From Phycisphaeraceae bacterium (GTDB taxonomy: Bacteria > Planctomycetota > Phycisphaerae > Phycisphaerales > UBA1924), in NCBI GenBank assembly GCA_020639235.1, contig JACKHC010000001.1, positions 2,294,001-2,358,000 of the forward strand: a DNA stretch of 64,000 bases, in the 5' to 3' direction. Made by a program: the position numbers and the translations under genes. Shown one piece after another: positions 27,945 through 35,626 of the stretch. Each line of letters opens with the position of its first letter. Within the stretch, counting starts at the first letter, position 1. The notes under the pieces are model-generated. The model made no database searches and was not told the DNA's origin. It was given only the letters and a program-made list of their open reading frames with translations.

Positions 27945-28124
27945 ATGGGATACGGCATCATTGGCCTTGTCATTCTCGTTTTGGACATCATCGCGATCGT
28001 GAGCGTTCTGGGTGGAACGGGCTCGGCCGGTCACAAGCTACTCTGGACACTGCTGATTCTACTTCTGCCGGTCATCGGGATGATTCTCTATTTCCTGATC
28101 GGGCGCACCACCGCGGACGCGTGA
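27945..28124 (+). CDS. PLDc_N-type small membrane protein
   Basis: 59 aa, easily missed because of its size. GAGGAGG at 27931-27937 is a strong ribosome site before ATG 27945. The sequence (LVILVLDIIAIVSVLG; KLLWTLLILLLPVIGMILYF; LIGR) is the two-helix 'phospholipase D nuclease N-terminal' module that also occurs alone. Its last 66 bases overlap the 3' end of the histidine kinase gene on the other strand. It follows the DUF892 gene by 26 bp and probably shares its transcript. Confidence 0.85.
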   Translation: MGYGIIGLVILVLDIIAIVSVLGGTGSAGHKLLWTLLILLLPVIGMILYFLIGRTTADA

Positions 28125-29585
28125 AGCCGCAGGGTTGTCGCCGATCGGCAACCGCACGATAAACCGACAACCACGATCTTCGCAGTTCTCCACGGTGATG
28201 CCACCGCCGTGGATCTCTGCGATTCCCAAGGCAATCTCGAGGCCCAACCCGTGACCCCGGCCGCGTTTCACTTCCGACTCGTTCTGCGCAAAGCGGTCGA
28301 AAATCGTATCGAGCATGCCGGGCGGGATACCCGTGCCGAAGTCTCGGACCTCGATGGTGACTTCGCTGTCGCTCGGCCGCCTGGCCGTGATGATCACGCG
28401 CCCGTGCTCCGGGCTGAACCGGACCGCGTTCCTGACGAGATTATCGAGCATGGTTCTCAGCAGATCCGGGATCCCGTTGACCGTGAGATCAAGGTCTTCC
28501 GGATCATCGAGTAGGATCGGCACCAGACTCACTTCGTACTGCTCTGCAATACCGGCGCAACTCTCCATGGAGTCGACGATCAACTCGTTCACCTGATAGG
28601 TTCCGATCCGCGCTTGCACGGGCTGACCATCGCGCACGCGAGTCAGCAGCAGGAAACTCTCGACCATCCCGCCGAGCCGACGGAGTTCCTCGCCGACACT
28701 CACAATGAACTCCCGGACGTCCCCGGGTGTTTCGCCCAGACTCGGGAGCGTCTGCATCTCGGTGAGGAGAACAGATATCGGGGTCTTGATCTCATGCGAA
28801 ACGTTGGAGAGGAACCGCTCCTGCGCCTTGAACCCGGCCTCCATGCGAGAGCGCATCGCGTCGACCTCGCGACGGACCACGGCGAGCTCCTCCGAGCCCC
28901 CGTCCATCCGGACCTCTTGGCCAACGGTGCCCGGCGAGATCTTCCGCATGGAGTCGAGAACTCTCTTGAGCGGCTCTGTCGCAACCCCCGAGATAATCCA
29001 GGCCGATGTCGCGGCACCGACCAGACCCGCCGCCAGCGCAATGATCAAGACCTGTTGCAGCCGTGCGGTCAACCCGCGGGCCGCCGCGTCGGTCGTCACA
29101 ACAAGGAGTTCGTACTCTTGCTGATCGCGGTCCTCGATCCCCACCAACACCATCCGCTCTTTACCGGGTGCTTCACGCAGCGATGCGAAATGGTACGAGT
29201 CGGTCAGAAAGGCACGCCCGGCTTCAATCGCGCTCTGATCCTCGCGCTGAATCTGGTTGTACGGGGGCGCCGGCTGATCTGACGAGGCGATGATCCGCCC
29301 ATCATTCGCGTAGACGACCAGCGCGAACCCCTTAAACATGATGTAGTCATCAGTGTTCCGAATCGCAATCTGCTCGAGTTGGACATCCGTCAGATCGGGG
29401 AGCAACGGACGGATCTCAGCGCCGATGCCGAGCGAGCGGCCCTTCAACCGGTCATCAAAGAAACGATCGACTGCTGCTCCTTCGTAGAGCAGGATGAGCA
29501 GCACAACCGTGCCTTGAATGATTCCCCATACGAGGACCATCCAGAGCGTGAGTCTGCGTCGCAGCGACTTACGACGTTTCGGCAC
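28059..29585 (-). CDS. sensor histidine kinase (OmpR-system type)
   Basis: 508 aa. First membrane helix ~14-34, a periplasmic sensor of ~140 residues (ALVVYANDGRIIASSDQPAP), second helix ~178-200, then HAMP. HisKA reads FLSNVSHEIKTPISVLLTEM with the phospho-His. HATPase has NLVRNAVRFSPEHG, VRDFGTGIPP and RGHGLGLEIALGIAEIHGGG. It lies 21 bp after the OmpR-type regulator gene and forms an operon with it. The C-terminal tail (~25 residues after RLPIGDN) is extra and coded opposite the small PLDc_N gene. Location between stress and envelope genes suggests it senses envelope stress. Confidence 0.92.
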   Translation of the reverse strand: MPKRRKSLRRRLTLWMVLVWGIIQGTVVLLILLYEGAAVDRFFDDRLKGRSLGIGAEIRPLLPDLTDVQLEQIAIRNTDDYIMFKGFALVVYANDGRIIASSDQPAPPYNQIQREDQSAIEAGRAFLTDSYHFASLREAPGKERMVLVGIEDRDQQEYELLVVTTDAAARGLTARLQQVLIIALAAGLVGAATSAWIISGVATEPLKRVLDSMRKISPGTVGQEVRMDGGSEELAVVRREVDAMRSRMEAGFKAQERFLSNVSHEIKTPISVLLTEMQTLPSLGETPGDVREFIVSVGEELRRLGGMVESFLLLTRVRDGQPVQARIGTYQVNELIVDSMESCAGIAEQYEVSLVPILLDDPEDLDLTVNGIPDLLRTMLDNLVRNAVRFSPEHGRVIITARRPSDSEVTIEVRDFGTGIPPGMLDTIFDRFAQNESEVKRGRGHGLGLEIALGIAEIHGGGITVENCEDRGCRFIVRLPIGDNPAASRVRGGAPDQEIENHPDDRQK

Positions 29586-29606
29586 TGCCGCCTCCGTGGT
29601 CCCGCA

Positions 29607-30281
29607 TTACTCCATCGGCCCGAACCGATACCCGGCGCCCTTGATGGTGTGGATCAGCGGGATACCTTGGTCGCGATCGAGCTTCTTCCGCAACGCGGAG
29701 ATGTACACATCGATCACATTGCTCGAGGGCTCGAAGTTCATGTCCCAGACCTTCTCGCCGATCTGAGTTCTCGAGAGCACCCGGTTGGGGTTGCGCATGA
29801 GGTACTCGAGCAGCGCAAATTCCTTGTTGGACAGGTCGACCCTGTCTCCCTTTCGCGTCGCGGTTCTCGTATAGAGATCGAGCTCCAGATCGTCGCAGGA
29901 GAGCATCCGCCCCTCCGAGGCCTCGCCCCGACGGAGGATCGACCGCACGCGGGCCAGGAGCTCTTCGAACTCGAACGGCTTAGTGATGTAGTCGTCGGCC
30001 CCTGCATCGAGACCGGATACCTTGTCGTCCGTTGATGACAGCGCGGTCAGCATGATGATCGGCGTTGACACACACCGGCGCCTGAGATTCCGGCAAACCT
30101 CCACACCGTCGCGATCGGGAAGCATCAGGTCCAGCAGGATGACATCGTAGTTCCCAGCCGCAGCGAGATCCTCGCCCTCAAAGCCGGTGTGTGACACATC
30201 CGCCGCGTATCCGTTCTCATTGAGGCCGCGTTGAATCGCCGCGGCCATCTTCGGATTGTCCTCGACCACCAAGACTCGCAT
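29607..30281 (-). CDS. OmpR/PhoB-family response regulator
   Basis: 224 aa. Receiver: VLVVEDNPKMAAAI, phospho-Asp in VILLDLMLPDRDG, Thr/Lys positions in IIMLTALSS and DDYITKPFEF. Winged-helix output domain: DLSNKEFALLEYLMRNPNRV, VWDMNFEPSSNVIDVYISAL and IHTIKGAGYRFG. It is the first gene of the operon with the kinase at 28059 and divergent from the PRC-barrel gene at 30489. The 207-bp gap between them is the likely autoregulatory and target region. Confidence 0.94.
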   Translation of the reverse strand: MRVLVVEDNPKMAAAIQRGLNENGYAADVSHTGFEGEDLAAAGNYDVILLDLMLPDRDGVEVCRNLRRRCVSTPIIMLTALSSTDDKVSGLDAGADDYITKPFEFEELLARVRSILRRGEASEGRMLSCDDLELDLYTRTATRKGDRVDLSNKEFALLEYLMRNPNRVLSRTQIGEKVWDMNFEPSSNVIDVYISALRKKLDRDQGIPLIHTIKGAGYRFGPME

Positions 30282-30488
30282 TCTGTGCTCTCCGTGGGCG
30301 TGCCAGCCCGTGATCCTCTGAACATTGTAGCCGATACACGGGCACCGATTATGAGACCGGATTCACTCTCGGTTCAGCACACGCTCATCACGCCAGCGGA
30401 TCATTTCCCCGGTGACTCGGACGGGAGCGCCGGAGCGTGCCCCGACTCACACGAGTCAGAGAACGACTATATGTCGGAGGACACACCA
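30282..30488. promoter_or_regulatory. divergent regulatory region with 11-bp-spaced TTCA repeats
   Basis: This 207-bp gap separates the OmpR-type regulator from the PRC-barrel gene. TTCA occurs at 30362-30365 and again at 30373-30376, an 11-bp period as used by OmpR/PhoB-type direct half-sites (ATTCAC and GTTCAG). A ribosome site GGAGG at 30476-30480 decides the ATG at 30489. Regulator binding is inference. Confidence 0.4.
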
Positions 30489-31730
30489 ATGCTTATGAAA
30501 ACACTTTCATGTTGTGCCGTCGTCGCTGGCCTGGCCGGACTGCCCGCCGGACTTGTCTCGGCCGATCCCCCCGCTACCACCGAAAGCACGACAAACGGCC
30601 GAACCACACACAACGTAATCAACTTCGAGTCGTTCGGCGACTTCAAGGGCCGCGAGGTTTACAACAGCGCGGACGAGAATATCGCGACGATCTCCGATCT
30701 GATCGTGGATCGCGGCTCTGGAGAATTGTCGTATGTGGTCGTCCAGACCGGGGACATCCTCGGGTTCGGCGGCAAGATGATCGCCATCCCCTACGACGCG
30801 TTCCGCTGGGATCGGAGCGACCAGCGCGTCGAACTCCGTTATAGCAAGGAGTCGCTCCAGAACATGAGCGAGTTCAGTCCCGAGTCCTGGGCCGGTCTCC
30901 TGACCGACGACAATGCGGACGCTTACGACGCTGCCTATAAGCAGCTTGAGCGCGAGAAGAGAATGTGGGAGAAGGATCCTTACGCGAACGCCGCCAAGGA
31001 ATACCCTGCAATGGACTTCGACGGCGTGGTCCATCGCGTGGTCCGCCCCTCCGACCGGAGCGGGTACCCGGCGTATATCATTGTTAACTCGGAACGCGAG
31101 GGCCAGCGTAAGGTAATCCTAGGCCCCTCATGGTATGTGATGGGTTACACCAGCGCTCCCGAACGCGGAGACAAGATCACCATCACCGCGTATGAAATCC
31201 CGCGTGAAGACGGACGGGCGTATGTTGCCCGAACCGTCAGAACACCGCGCGGCGAGATAATCCTCCGCGCCGCGGACGGTCATGGCCTCTGGAACGAGAG
31301 TGGTGACTACGCGACGACAGAATACGGGAATACCCCGTTCCGATACACGCTGCTTTCCGAAGTGGTTGGAAAGAACTGCAGCGCCCGCGGCGAGGACTGC
31401 GGCGAGGTGCAGAAGGCGATCATCGAATGCTCTTCCGGCCAGGTCGCGTTCCTCGCGATCGACCCCAATGAGAATGTCCTGGGGCTGGGCGACGACCTGC
31501 ACCTTGTTCCATGGTCCGTGTCTCGTGTGTACGCCGACACCGTCGCTCTGGACGCCTCACGCGAGATGATCGTGAACAGTGCAGCGATGCCCGATGACAT
31601 CGCCGAACTCGAGAGCCGTTCGAACTGGAGCAACGCCTATCGGGTCTTCGATGTCGATACGCCGAAGTTCACGAATGTCACGGCGAAGAGCGATCGAGAA
31701 CGCGACGACCGCAACGACGGATCGAAGTAG
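30489..31730 (+). CDS. exported PRC-barrel domain protein
   Basis: 413 aa from the ATG at 30489, which has GGAGG 8 bp upstream; ATG 30471 lacks a site. Signal peptide: LSCCAVVAGLAGLPAGLVSA. A first PRC-barrel lies at ~45-115 (FKGREVYNSADENIATISDL, GGKMIAIPYDAFRWDRSDQR). The central part (~175-270) binds nothing I can recognise but carries PAYIIVNSEREGQRKVILGP. A second PRC-barrel-like unit lies near the C-terminus (SSGQVAFLAIDPNENVLGLG, HLVPWSVSRVYAD). PRC-barrel exported proteins are frequent in stress islands of this kind. Divergent from the OmpR-type system that may control it. Confidence 0.83.
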   Translation: MLMKTLSCCAVVAGLAGLPAGLVSADPPATTESTTNGRTTHNVINFESFGDFKGREVYNSADENIATISDLIVDRGSGELSYVVVQTGDILGFGGKMIAIPYDAFRWDRSDQRVELRYSKESLQNMSEFSPESWAGLLTDDNADAYDAAYKQLEREKRMWEKDPYANAAKEYPAMDFDGVVHRVVRPSDRSGYPAYIIVNSEREGQRKVILGPSWYVMGYTSAPERGDKITITAYEIPREDGRAYVARTVRTPRGEIILRAADGHGLWNESGDYATTEYGNTPFRYTLLSEVVGKNCSARGEDCGEVQKAIIECSSGQVAFLAIDPNENVLGLGDDLHLVPWSVSRVYADTVALDASREMIVNSAAMPDDIAELESRSNWSNAYRVFDVDTPKFTNVTAKSDRERDDRNDGSK

Positions 31731-31760
31731 CCACCGACACTCTCGTCCCATGAGTGCCTC

Positions 31761-31822
31761 GGAGCGATGCGTGAAAGCGGTCGCTCCGGGCTTTCACGCT
31801 CCGCGGGGCCGTTAGACCCCGC
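31761..31822 (+). repeat. two adjacent hairpins before the entericidin-like gene
   Basis: An inverted repeat GCGTGAAAGC (31769-31778) / GCTTTCACGC (31790-31799) is extended by GGAGC and GCTCC outer arms. A second hairpin follows directly, GCGGGG (31803-31808) / CCCCGC (31817-31822). There is no T tract, so this may be a Rho-independent-like end of the PRC-barrel transcript or a structured leader for the lipoprotein gene 23 bp downstream. Confidence 0.55.
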
Positions 31823-31844
31823 ACACTCATGCAGGAGAACGCCG

Positions 31845-32021
31845 ATGACACCGCTGATTTCCGCCGCATCCTCGTTACGACTCGTACCCGCCCTTCGCTG
31901 GGTGCTGCTTGCGATGGCTTGCTCGTTCGCTCTGACATTCCTCGTGGCGTGTCACACGGTCGAAGGCGCCGGCAAGGACATCGAGAGCGCCGGCGAGGGT
32001 ATCCAGGACGCCGCAGATTAG
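31845..32021 (+). CDS. entericidin-like small lipoprotein
   Basis: 58 aa with AGGAG before ATG 31845. A signal segment ends in the lipobox LVAC, and the mature peptide (CHTVEGAGKDIESAGEGIQD) matches the entericidin pattern (C-N-T-x-x-G-x-GKD-x-x-x-AG). Entericidin A/B of E. coli are membrane lipoproteins of a stationary-phase antidote/toxin pair, EcnB being sigma-S controlled. Here only one member is present. The initial region before the signal helix is longer than usual. Confidence 0.86.
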   Translation: MTPLISAASSLRLVPALRWVLLAMACSFALTFLVACHTVEGAGKDIESAGEGIQDAAD

Positions 32022-32176
32022 CGAAGGGCGCGCCGCATGCTGCCGAGAATGAAGGCCGATTCATGGAGCATTCATCGAAGCATCACGGCTGTACGGGACC
32101 CTTCTGATGGTTGGATACTCGTTAAACACACCGCCGTCATCGGCGACACATAAACCGACACAAAGGAGATGACAAC

Positions 32177-32359
32177 ATGCTTGGCTGGGCCCTGACATTC
32201 TTCATTATCGCAATCATCGCCGCGGTCTTCGGATTCGGCGGCATCGCGGCGGGTGCCGCATCCATCGCGCAGATTCTTTTCTTCGTTTTTCTCGTGCTCT
32301 TCGTGCTGTCGCTGATCGCCGGGATGATCGGACGCGGCAAGACCAATATCAACGTCTGA
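32177..32359 (+). CDS. DUF1328 (YtjA-like) membrane protein
   Basis: 60 aa, AAGGAG upstream. Two membrane helices in the family pattern: MLGWALTFFIIAIIAAVFGF, GIAAGAASIAQILFFVFLVL, then GMIGRGK. DUF1328 members are near-universal small envelope proteins of unknown function, often in stress gene clusters. Length is normal. Confidence 0.93.
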   Translation: MLGWALTFFIIAIIAAVFGFGGIAAGAASIAQILFFVFLVLFVLSLIAGMIGRGKTNINV

Positions 32360-32442
32360 ACCACATTCACGCTTTCCGCGCGACCGCCCTCGGGCCGAAC
32401 CCCGTGTTCATGGGTCGCCGTCTCTTACAGGAGGACACAACG

Positions 32443-32685
32443 ATGAACAGCAAGGCACGCTACCACTCCGCCCGCTGGATTACGACCGCGGCCGTCACGG
32501 GCGTCTTGAGCTTCGCGACCCTCAACATGGTCGGGTGCGACGACAATGACACGCCCGGCGAGGTGCTCGATGAGGCGATCGACGAGACCGGCGATGCCGT
32601 CGAGGAGGTCGGCGAGGACATCGAAGACGCGGCCGATGATGTCGGTGACGAGATCGATGACGCGGCCGATGACGCCAAGTCGTAA
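32443..32685 (+). CDS. acidic small lipoprotein with amphipathic repeats
   Basis: 80 aa from the ATG at 32443, with GGAGG about 7 bp upstream. The signal segment ends in a lipobox-like NMVGC. The mature part is almost only Asp/Glu/Ala/Val in short repeats (DAVEEVGEDIEDAADDVGDE), likely a long amphipathic helix in the periplasm. It recalls the entericidin tail and YtxH/LEA-like helices, but no family is certain. Confidence 0.72.
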   Translation: MNSKARYHSARWITTAAVTGVLSFATLNMVGCDDNDTPGEVLDEAIDETGDAVEEVGEDIEDAADDVGDEIDDAADDAKS

Positions 32686-32753
32686 GGGCGCTCAATCGCA
32701 AACGCCCGGTCCGTATTTCATGAACAATGAACACGATTAAAGGAACCCAAGAC

Positions 32754-33215
32754 ATGCTTCCCACAGTTGATGAACTCTCCGAGAACACCGTTCAGCGTCT
32801 CCAGGACCTGATCGCGGTCAACCTCGATAGCAGCCGAGGACTCGAGACGGCGGCCGAGAAGATCGAGAACCCGCGGATCGCGGCGGTATTCCGCACCCTG
32901 GCGCCGGAACGGCGGCAGTTCGCCGCGGAACTGCAGAAATATGTCCGGTCGAATCACACGAAACCATCGGACTCCGGTTCGATCAAGGGCACACTGCACC
33001 GCTGGTGGCTGAATCTCCACGGCACCGTGCGCGCCGGCGAGGAGCACGCAGTCCTGTCCGACGCCGAGGCGGGCGAGGACGCGATCAAGCACAAGTACGA
33101 AGAAGTGCTTAAAGACACCTCCGGCAGCCCGATTCAGAGTGTTCTGAATGAGCAGTATCAGCGCGTGAAAGCCGGGCACGACACGATCCGCGATCTTCGC
33201 GACATGACCGCATGA
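32754..33215 (+). CDS. DUF2383 (PA2169-type) four-helix-bundle protein
   Basis: 153 aa from the ATG at 32754, which has AAAGGA 8 bp upstream, unlike ATG 32727. Family pattern: TVQRLQDLIAVNLDSSRGLE, FRTLAPERRQFAAELQKYV, TLHRWWLNLHGTVRAGEEHA, VLSDAEAGEDAIKHKYEEVL, IQSVLNEQYQRVKAGHDTIR. This is a ferritin-like bundle of unknown biochemical role. It lies in the same run of stress genes as the DUF892 protein, another ferritin-like fold. Confidence 0.88.
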   Translation: MLPTVDELSENTVQRLQDLIAVNLDSSRGLETAAEKIENPRIAAVFRTLAPERRQFAAELQKYVRSNHTKPSDSGSIKGTLHRWWLNLHGTVRAGEEHAVLSDAEAGEDAIKHKYEEVLKDTSGSPIQSVLNEQYQRVKAGHDTIRDLRDMTA

Positions 33216-33433
33216 GACCACGGATGTCTCACACGGGTGCTTGGCGAAAGCCGAGTCGCCCGCGTTCCGCCGCGACTCGCGGCCGCAACGATTGCTGATC
33301 GGTACCTTCCAGCCGAAACAAGCGAGCACATCAGAGCGTCCCACAGAGCAGGCGCCCGGAGCCGCAGCATGCTTCCCCCTCCCTGGCCCCGGGTGCCTGC
33401 GGGCGCCATCGCATAAAGAACTGAGAACCAACC

Positions 33434-33877
33434 ATGCCCCACATCAGCCGCCACTGCTTGGTGTCCGCATTCGTGGTGATTTCTTTCGTCGCTCTGGCGG
33501 GATGTTCTGCACCCGATCCGATGCGCCTCGACAGCACCCTCCGACTCGACGGACCGGTGACCGTCAATATGAACATGCAAATGGAGGGCCCCGCATCGAG
33601 GTACACGGGAACCTTCGTGAGCGAAGCACTTTTCGAAGCCATCGAGCTCAAGGAGACACGCATCGAATGGGTGATCGCGACCTTCGGCGAGCCCGATCGC
33701 AGAGCCGACACCTCCACGGGCGGCGAGTACCTCGTCTGGGACTATCGCGCCGACACGGTCCAGGGACATCCGCTCAGACTGACCGGAATCGGAGACGACG
33801 AGAATCAGACACCATCTTCGATGACCGTGACTCTCGAAGTCGTGAACGGGATAGTGCTCCGGAAGTGGCGTGGCTGA
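33434..33877 (+). CDS. lipoprotein with BamE/SmpA-like fold
   Basis: 147 aa with lipobox LAGC at residue ~24. The mature part contains ELKETRIEWVIATFGEPDRR and GGEYLVWDYRAD, the pattern of the SmpA/OmlA (BamE-like) domain in which a GxPD turn precedes a Trp/Tyr beta strand. The N-terminal mature region mentions repeated VNMNMQMEG of low complexity. No ribosome site is strong. Assignment is by motif only; a role in outer-membrane assembly is not claimed. Confidence 0.62.
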   Translation: MPHISRHCLVSAFVVISFVALAGCSAPDPMRLDSTLRLDGPVTVNMNMQMEGPASRYTGTFVSEALFEAIELKETRIEWVIATFGEPDRRADTSTGGEYLVWDYRADTVQGHPLRLTGIGDDENQTPSSMTVTLEVVNGIVLRKWRG

Positions 33878-34033
33878 GTGGCGAGAATGAGCAGCGATTC
33901 ACCCGCGGCTCATTCAGCGTTCAGCGTAGCGGCGCATATTGGCATTGAAGAGAGCGAGTGATCGGATCCACCAGGATCTCGATCGAACCAGTTGAACTCC
34001 AACGCAAATTATCAAGCCGAAAGGAGCCACACC

Positions 34034-34339
34034 ATGGCTGCAGCAAACAGAACAGCCGGCGTCGCCGACCATTCAGATATCGAAGCAATCCGCGAGGATC
34101 TCGCGACGCTCAAATCCGACTTTGGTTCGTTGGTGACCGATCTGGCCGAGGGCGGCCGTCATGCGGCGCAGAAGAGCGCCCAAGCGATCGCCGGATCAGC
34201 CAAGTCCACGGCGGAGCACGTCAAAGCCGCTCATTCGGCGACATGCGACACCGTGAAGCAGCACCCGATGGCAGCCGTCTTGGTCGCGGCCGGGGTGGGC
34301 GCGATCGCCGCACGCCTCCTCATGAAGAACTCGCGGTGA
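34034..34339 (+). CDS. DUF883 (ElaB/YqjD-type) membrane-anchored protein
   Basis: 101 aa from the ATG at 34034, AAGGAG 7 bp upstream. A long amphipathic helix (SDIEAIREDLATLKSDFGSL, TAEHVKAAHSATCDTVKQHP) ends in a C-terminal membrane anchor with a Gly motif (VLVAAGVGAIAARLLM). E. coli relatives YqjD and ElaB are sigma-S-dependent and tether ribosomes to the inner membrane. The next gene overlaps by 4 bp and is YqjE-like, so gene order matches E. coli yqjD-yqjE-yqjK. Confidence 0.88.
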   Translation: MAAANRTAGVADHSDIEAIREDLATLKSDFGSLVTDLAEGGRHAAQKSAQAIAGSAKSTAEHVKAAHSATCDTVKQHPMAAVLVAAGVGAIAARLLMKNSR

Positions 34340-34620
34340 TCCGAAGCATCGCCCAACTGGTGTCGGGGGGCGTCGATCTGCTCGAGGCAGAGGGTCGTCT
34401 GGCACGACTCCACCTCGTGCGGATCGCCGCCCTCTTGGCGATTCTGATCTCGTGCTCGATCACCGCGGCGGGCGCTATCGGCGCGATCGGCGCCGGGCTT
34501 GTGATTGTGCTCACAGAGCGAATGGGATTGGGCGGAGCGCTGATCGCCGTCGGGTTGGGGCTCGTGCTGCTCACTCTCATCTCGGCAATGTGGGCCTGGT
34601 CCGGGTTGGGCCGGGAGTAG
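34336..34620 (+). CDS. YqjE-like holin-family (Phage_holin_3_6) membrane protein
   Basis: 94 aa from a GTG at 34336 that overlaps the DUF883 stop (GTGA). The pattern is an N-terminal amphipathic helix (AQLVSGGVDLLEAEGRLARL) then two membrane helices (AALLAILISCSITAAGAIGA; GALIAVGLGLVLLTLISAMW). This matches the Phage_holin_3_6 superfamily that includes YqjE, which is chromosomal and not a lysis gene. Start choice rests on the overlap and the position of the helix. Confidence 0.83.
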   Translation: MIRSIAQLVSGGVDLLEAEGRLARLHLVRIAALLAILISCSITAAGAIGAIGAGLVIVLTERMGLGGALIAVGLGLVLLTLISAMWAWSGLGRE

Positions 34621-34626
34621 TCTCGC

Positions 34627-34974
34627 ATGTGGTGGAAGCATGAACTCGAACACCTCAGACGAGAAGCGCACGAGGCGCGCTATCGGCTGACCGGCGTTCC
34701 AGATGGGAACCCGCATCCCGCGTCCCCGAGCCCGATGGTCAAGTACCTCCCTGAGCTGATCGCGGCGGGATTCGCTGCCGGCGCTCTTGTAGGCAGGAAG
34801 CGCGCATCAAAGCTGGTCGCACTCGCGGTCCCGGTCGTAAGGATTGGGATGACCCTCATGCAGTCGCTCAGCATGACGACGAGTGATAGCGATCCGATCC
34901 CGGGGAGTCGGAAGGAGCCAGAGTCGATGCCGCCACCACGGACCCGCAAGGCACGCGACTTCGCTCCTCATTGA
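34627..34974 (+). CDS. small protein in the YqjK position
   Basis: 115 aa, 6 bp after the YqjE-like gene, so clearly part of the same transcript. It starts with a charged helix (WWKHELEHLRREAHEARYRL), then a hydrophobic stretch (YLPELIAAGFAAGALVG) and an Arg/Lys-rich region. No family match is certain. Its place as third gene after the DUF883 and YqjE-like genes equals that of E. coli YqjK, a small protein of unknown function. Confidence 0.6.
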   Translation: MWWKHELEHLRREAHEARYRLTGVPDGNPHPASPSPMVKYLPELIAAGFAAGALVGRKRASKLVALAVPVVRIGMTLMQSLSMTTSDSDPIPGSRKEPESMPPPRTRKARDFAPH

Positions 34975-35065
34975 TTCGCAATCGGGCAAGATCGGACCCA
35001 ATCCGTCGCGGCATCACTTAATTTCAGAAGCCACGTGACGGCCCCAACCAAGAGCTCGACGATGC

Positions 35066-35290
35066 CTAAATCCGTGTGCTGAAACCCATCGCGCGCACGA
35101 CACACCAGCCCGCCCTCGCCTGAACAACGCTAAACGCCCCGAAGCAGGCGACGCCACCGGCGACCCAACCCCAACGAACCGAGAGCACGTCGGTAAGGAT
35201 CAAGGCGAGAAGCACTGCCGATATCACCAGCATCGCCCCTCCAACGATCAATCGCACCGCCTTGCCCCTCGAGTCGATATTACACCGCAC
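35066..35290 (-). CDS. small two-helix membrane protein (YgaP/DUF2892-like)
   Basis: 74 aa from a GTG at 35290, chosen because AGGAGG lies 8 bp upstream; the frame extends to 35560 with no ribosome site. The pattern CNIDSRGKAVRLIVGGAMLV, two hydrophobic helices, and ARAGWCVVRAMGFSTRI near the end is that of DUF2892/YgaP C-terminal-like proteins (R at the helix start, GWC at the end). Length is typical for a stand-alone member. It is divergent from the desaturase. Confidence 0.72.
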   Translation of the reverse strand: MRCNIDSRGKAVRLIVGGAMLVISAVLLALILTDVLSVRWGWVAGGVACFGAFSVVQARAGWCVVRAMGFSTRI

Positions 35291-35626
35291 GGTCCGTCCT
35301 CCTGAAGGACGGAGAGCGGCCGACTTGCAGCCCCCCGCCCTGTGCGTCCTGGTATCATGGACGCTCCATCCACGATACCGAGTCGCAACTTTCGCTGGAC
35401 GCCGCCGTCTGGTCAACCGCCCCATTGCCGTCGGCGCCCGAACCGGGCGACTCCACGGAAGCGCGCTCTGGGCCCGCAACCCATCCGGTGCGGCCCGCAC
35501 CAAAAAACCTGAGATGCCATGAATCCGCCGTAACAAGACAGCGAATGCGAATCCGGGCATGGGTCGGCGAGGTCACCCCATCCGGAGGCGGTCATAGCAG
35601 GCAAGCAGATCACGGAATACCGGGCT
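35291..35626. other. divergent intergenic region
   Basis: 336 bp between the DUF2892-like gene and the desaturase. I see no gene. It contains a GGAGG at 35584-35588 that is too far from the TTG chosen for the desaturase, which leaves the desaturase start open. No strong hairpin or repeat noticed. Confidence 0.4.

Noticed and set aside
33898..33926. Cluster of TTCA words before the DUF883 gene
   Set aside because: Spacings of 15 and 7 bp do not match the 11-bp period at 30362, so no shared operator can be claimed.
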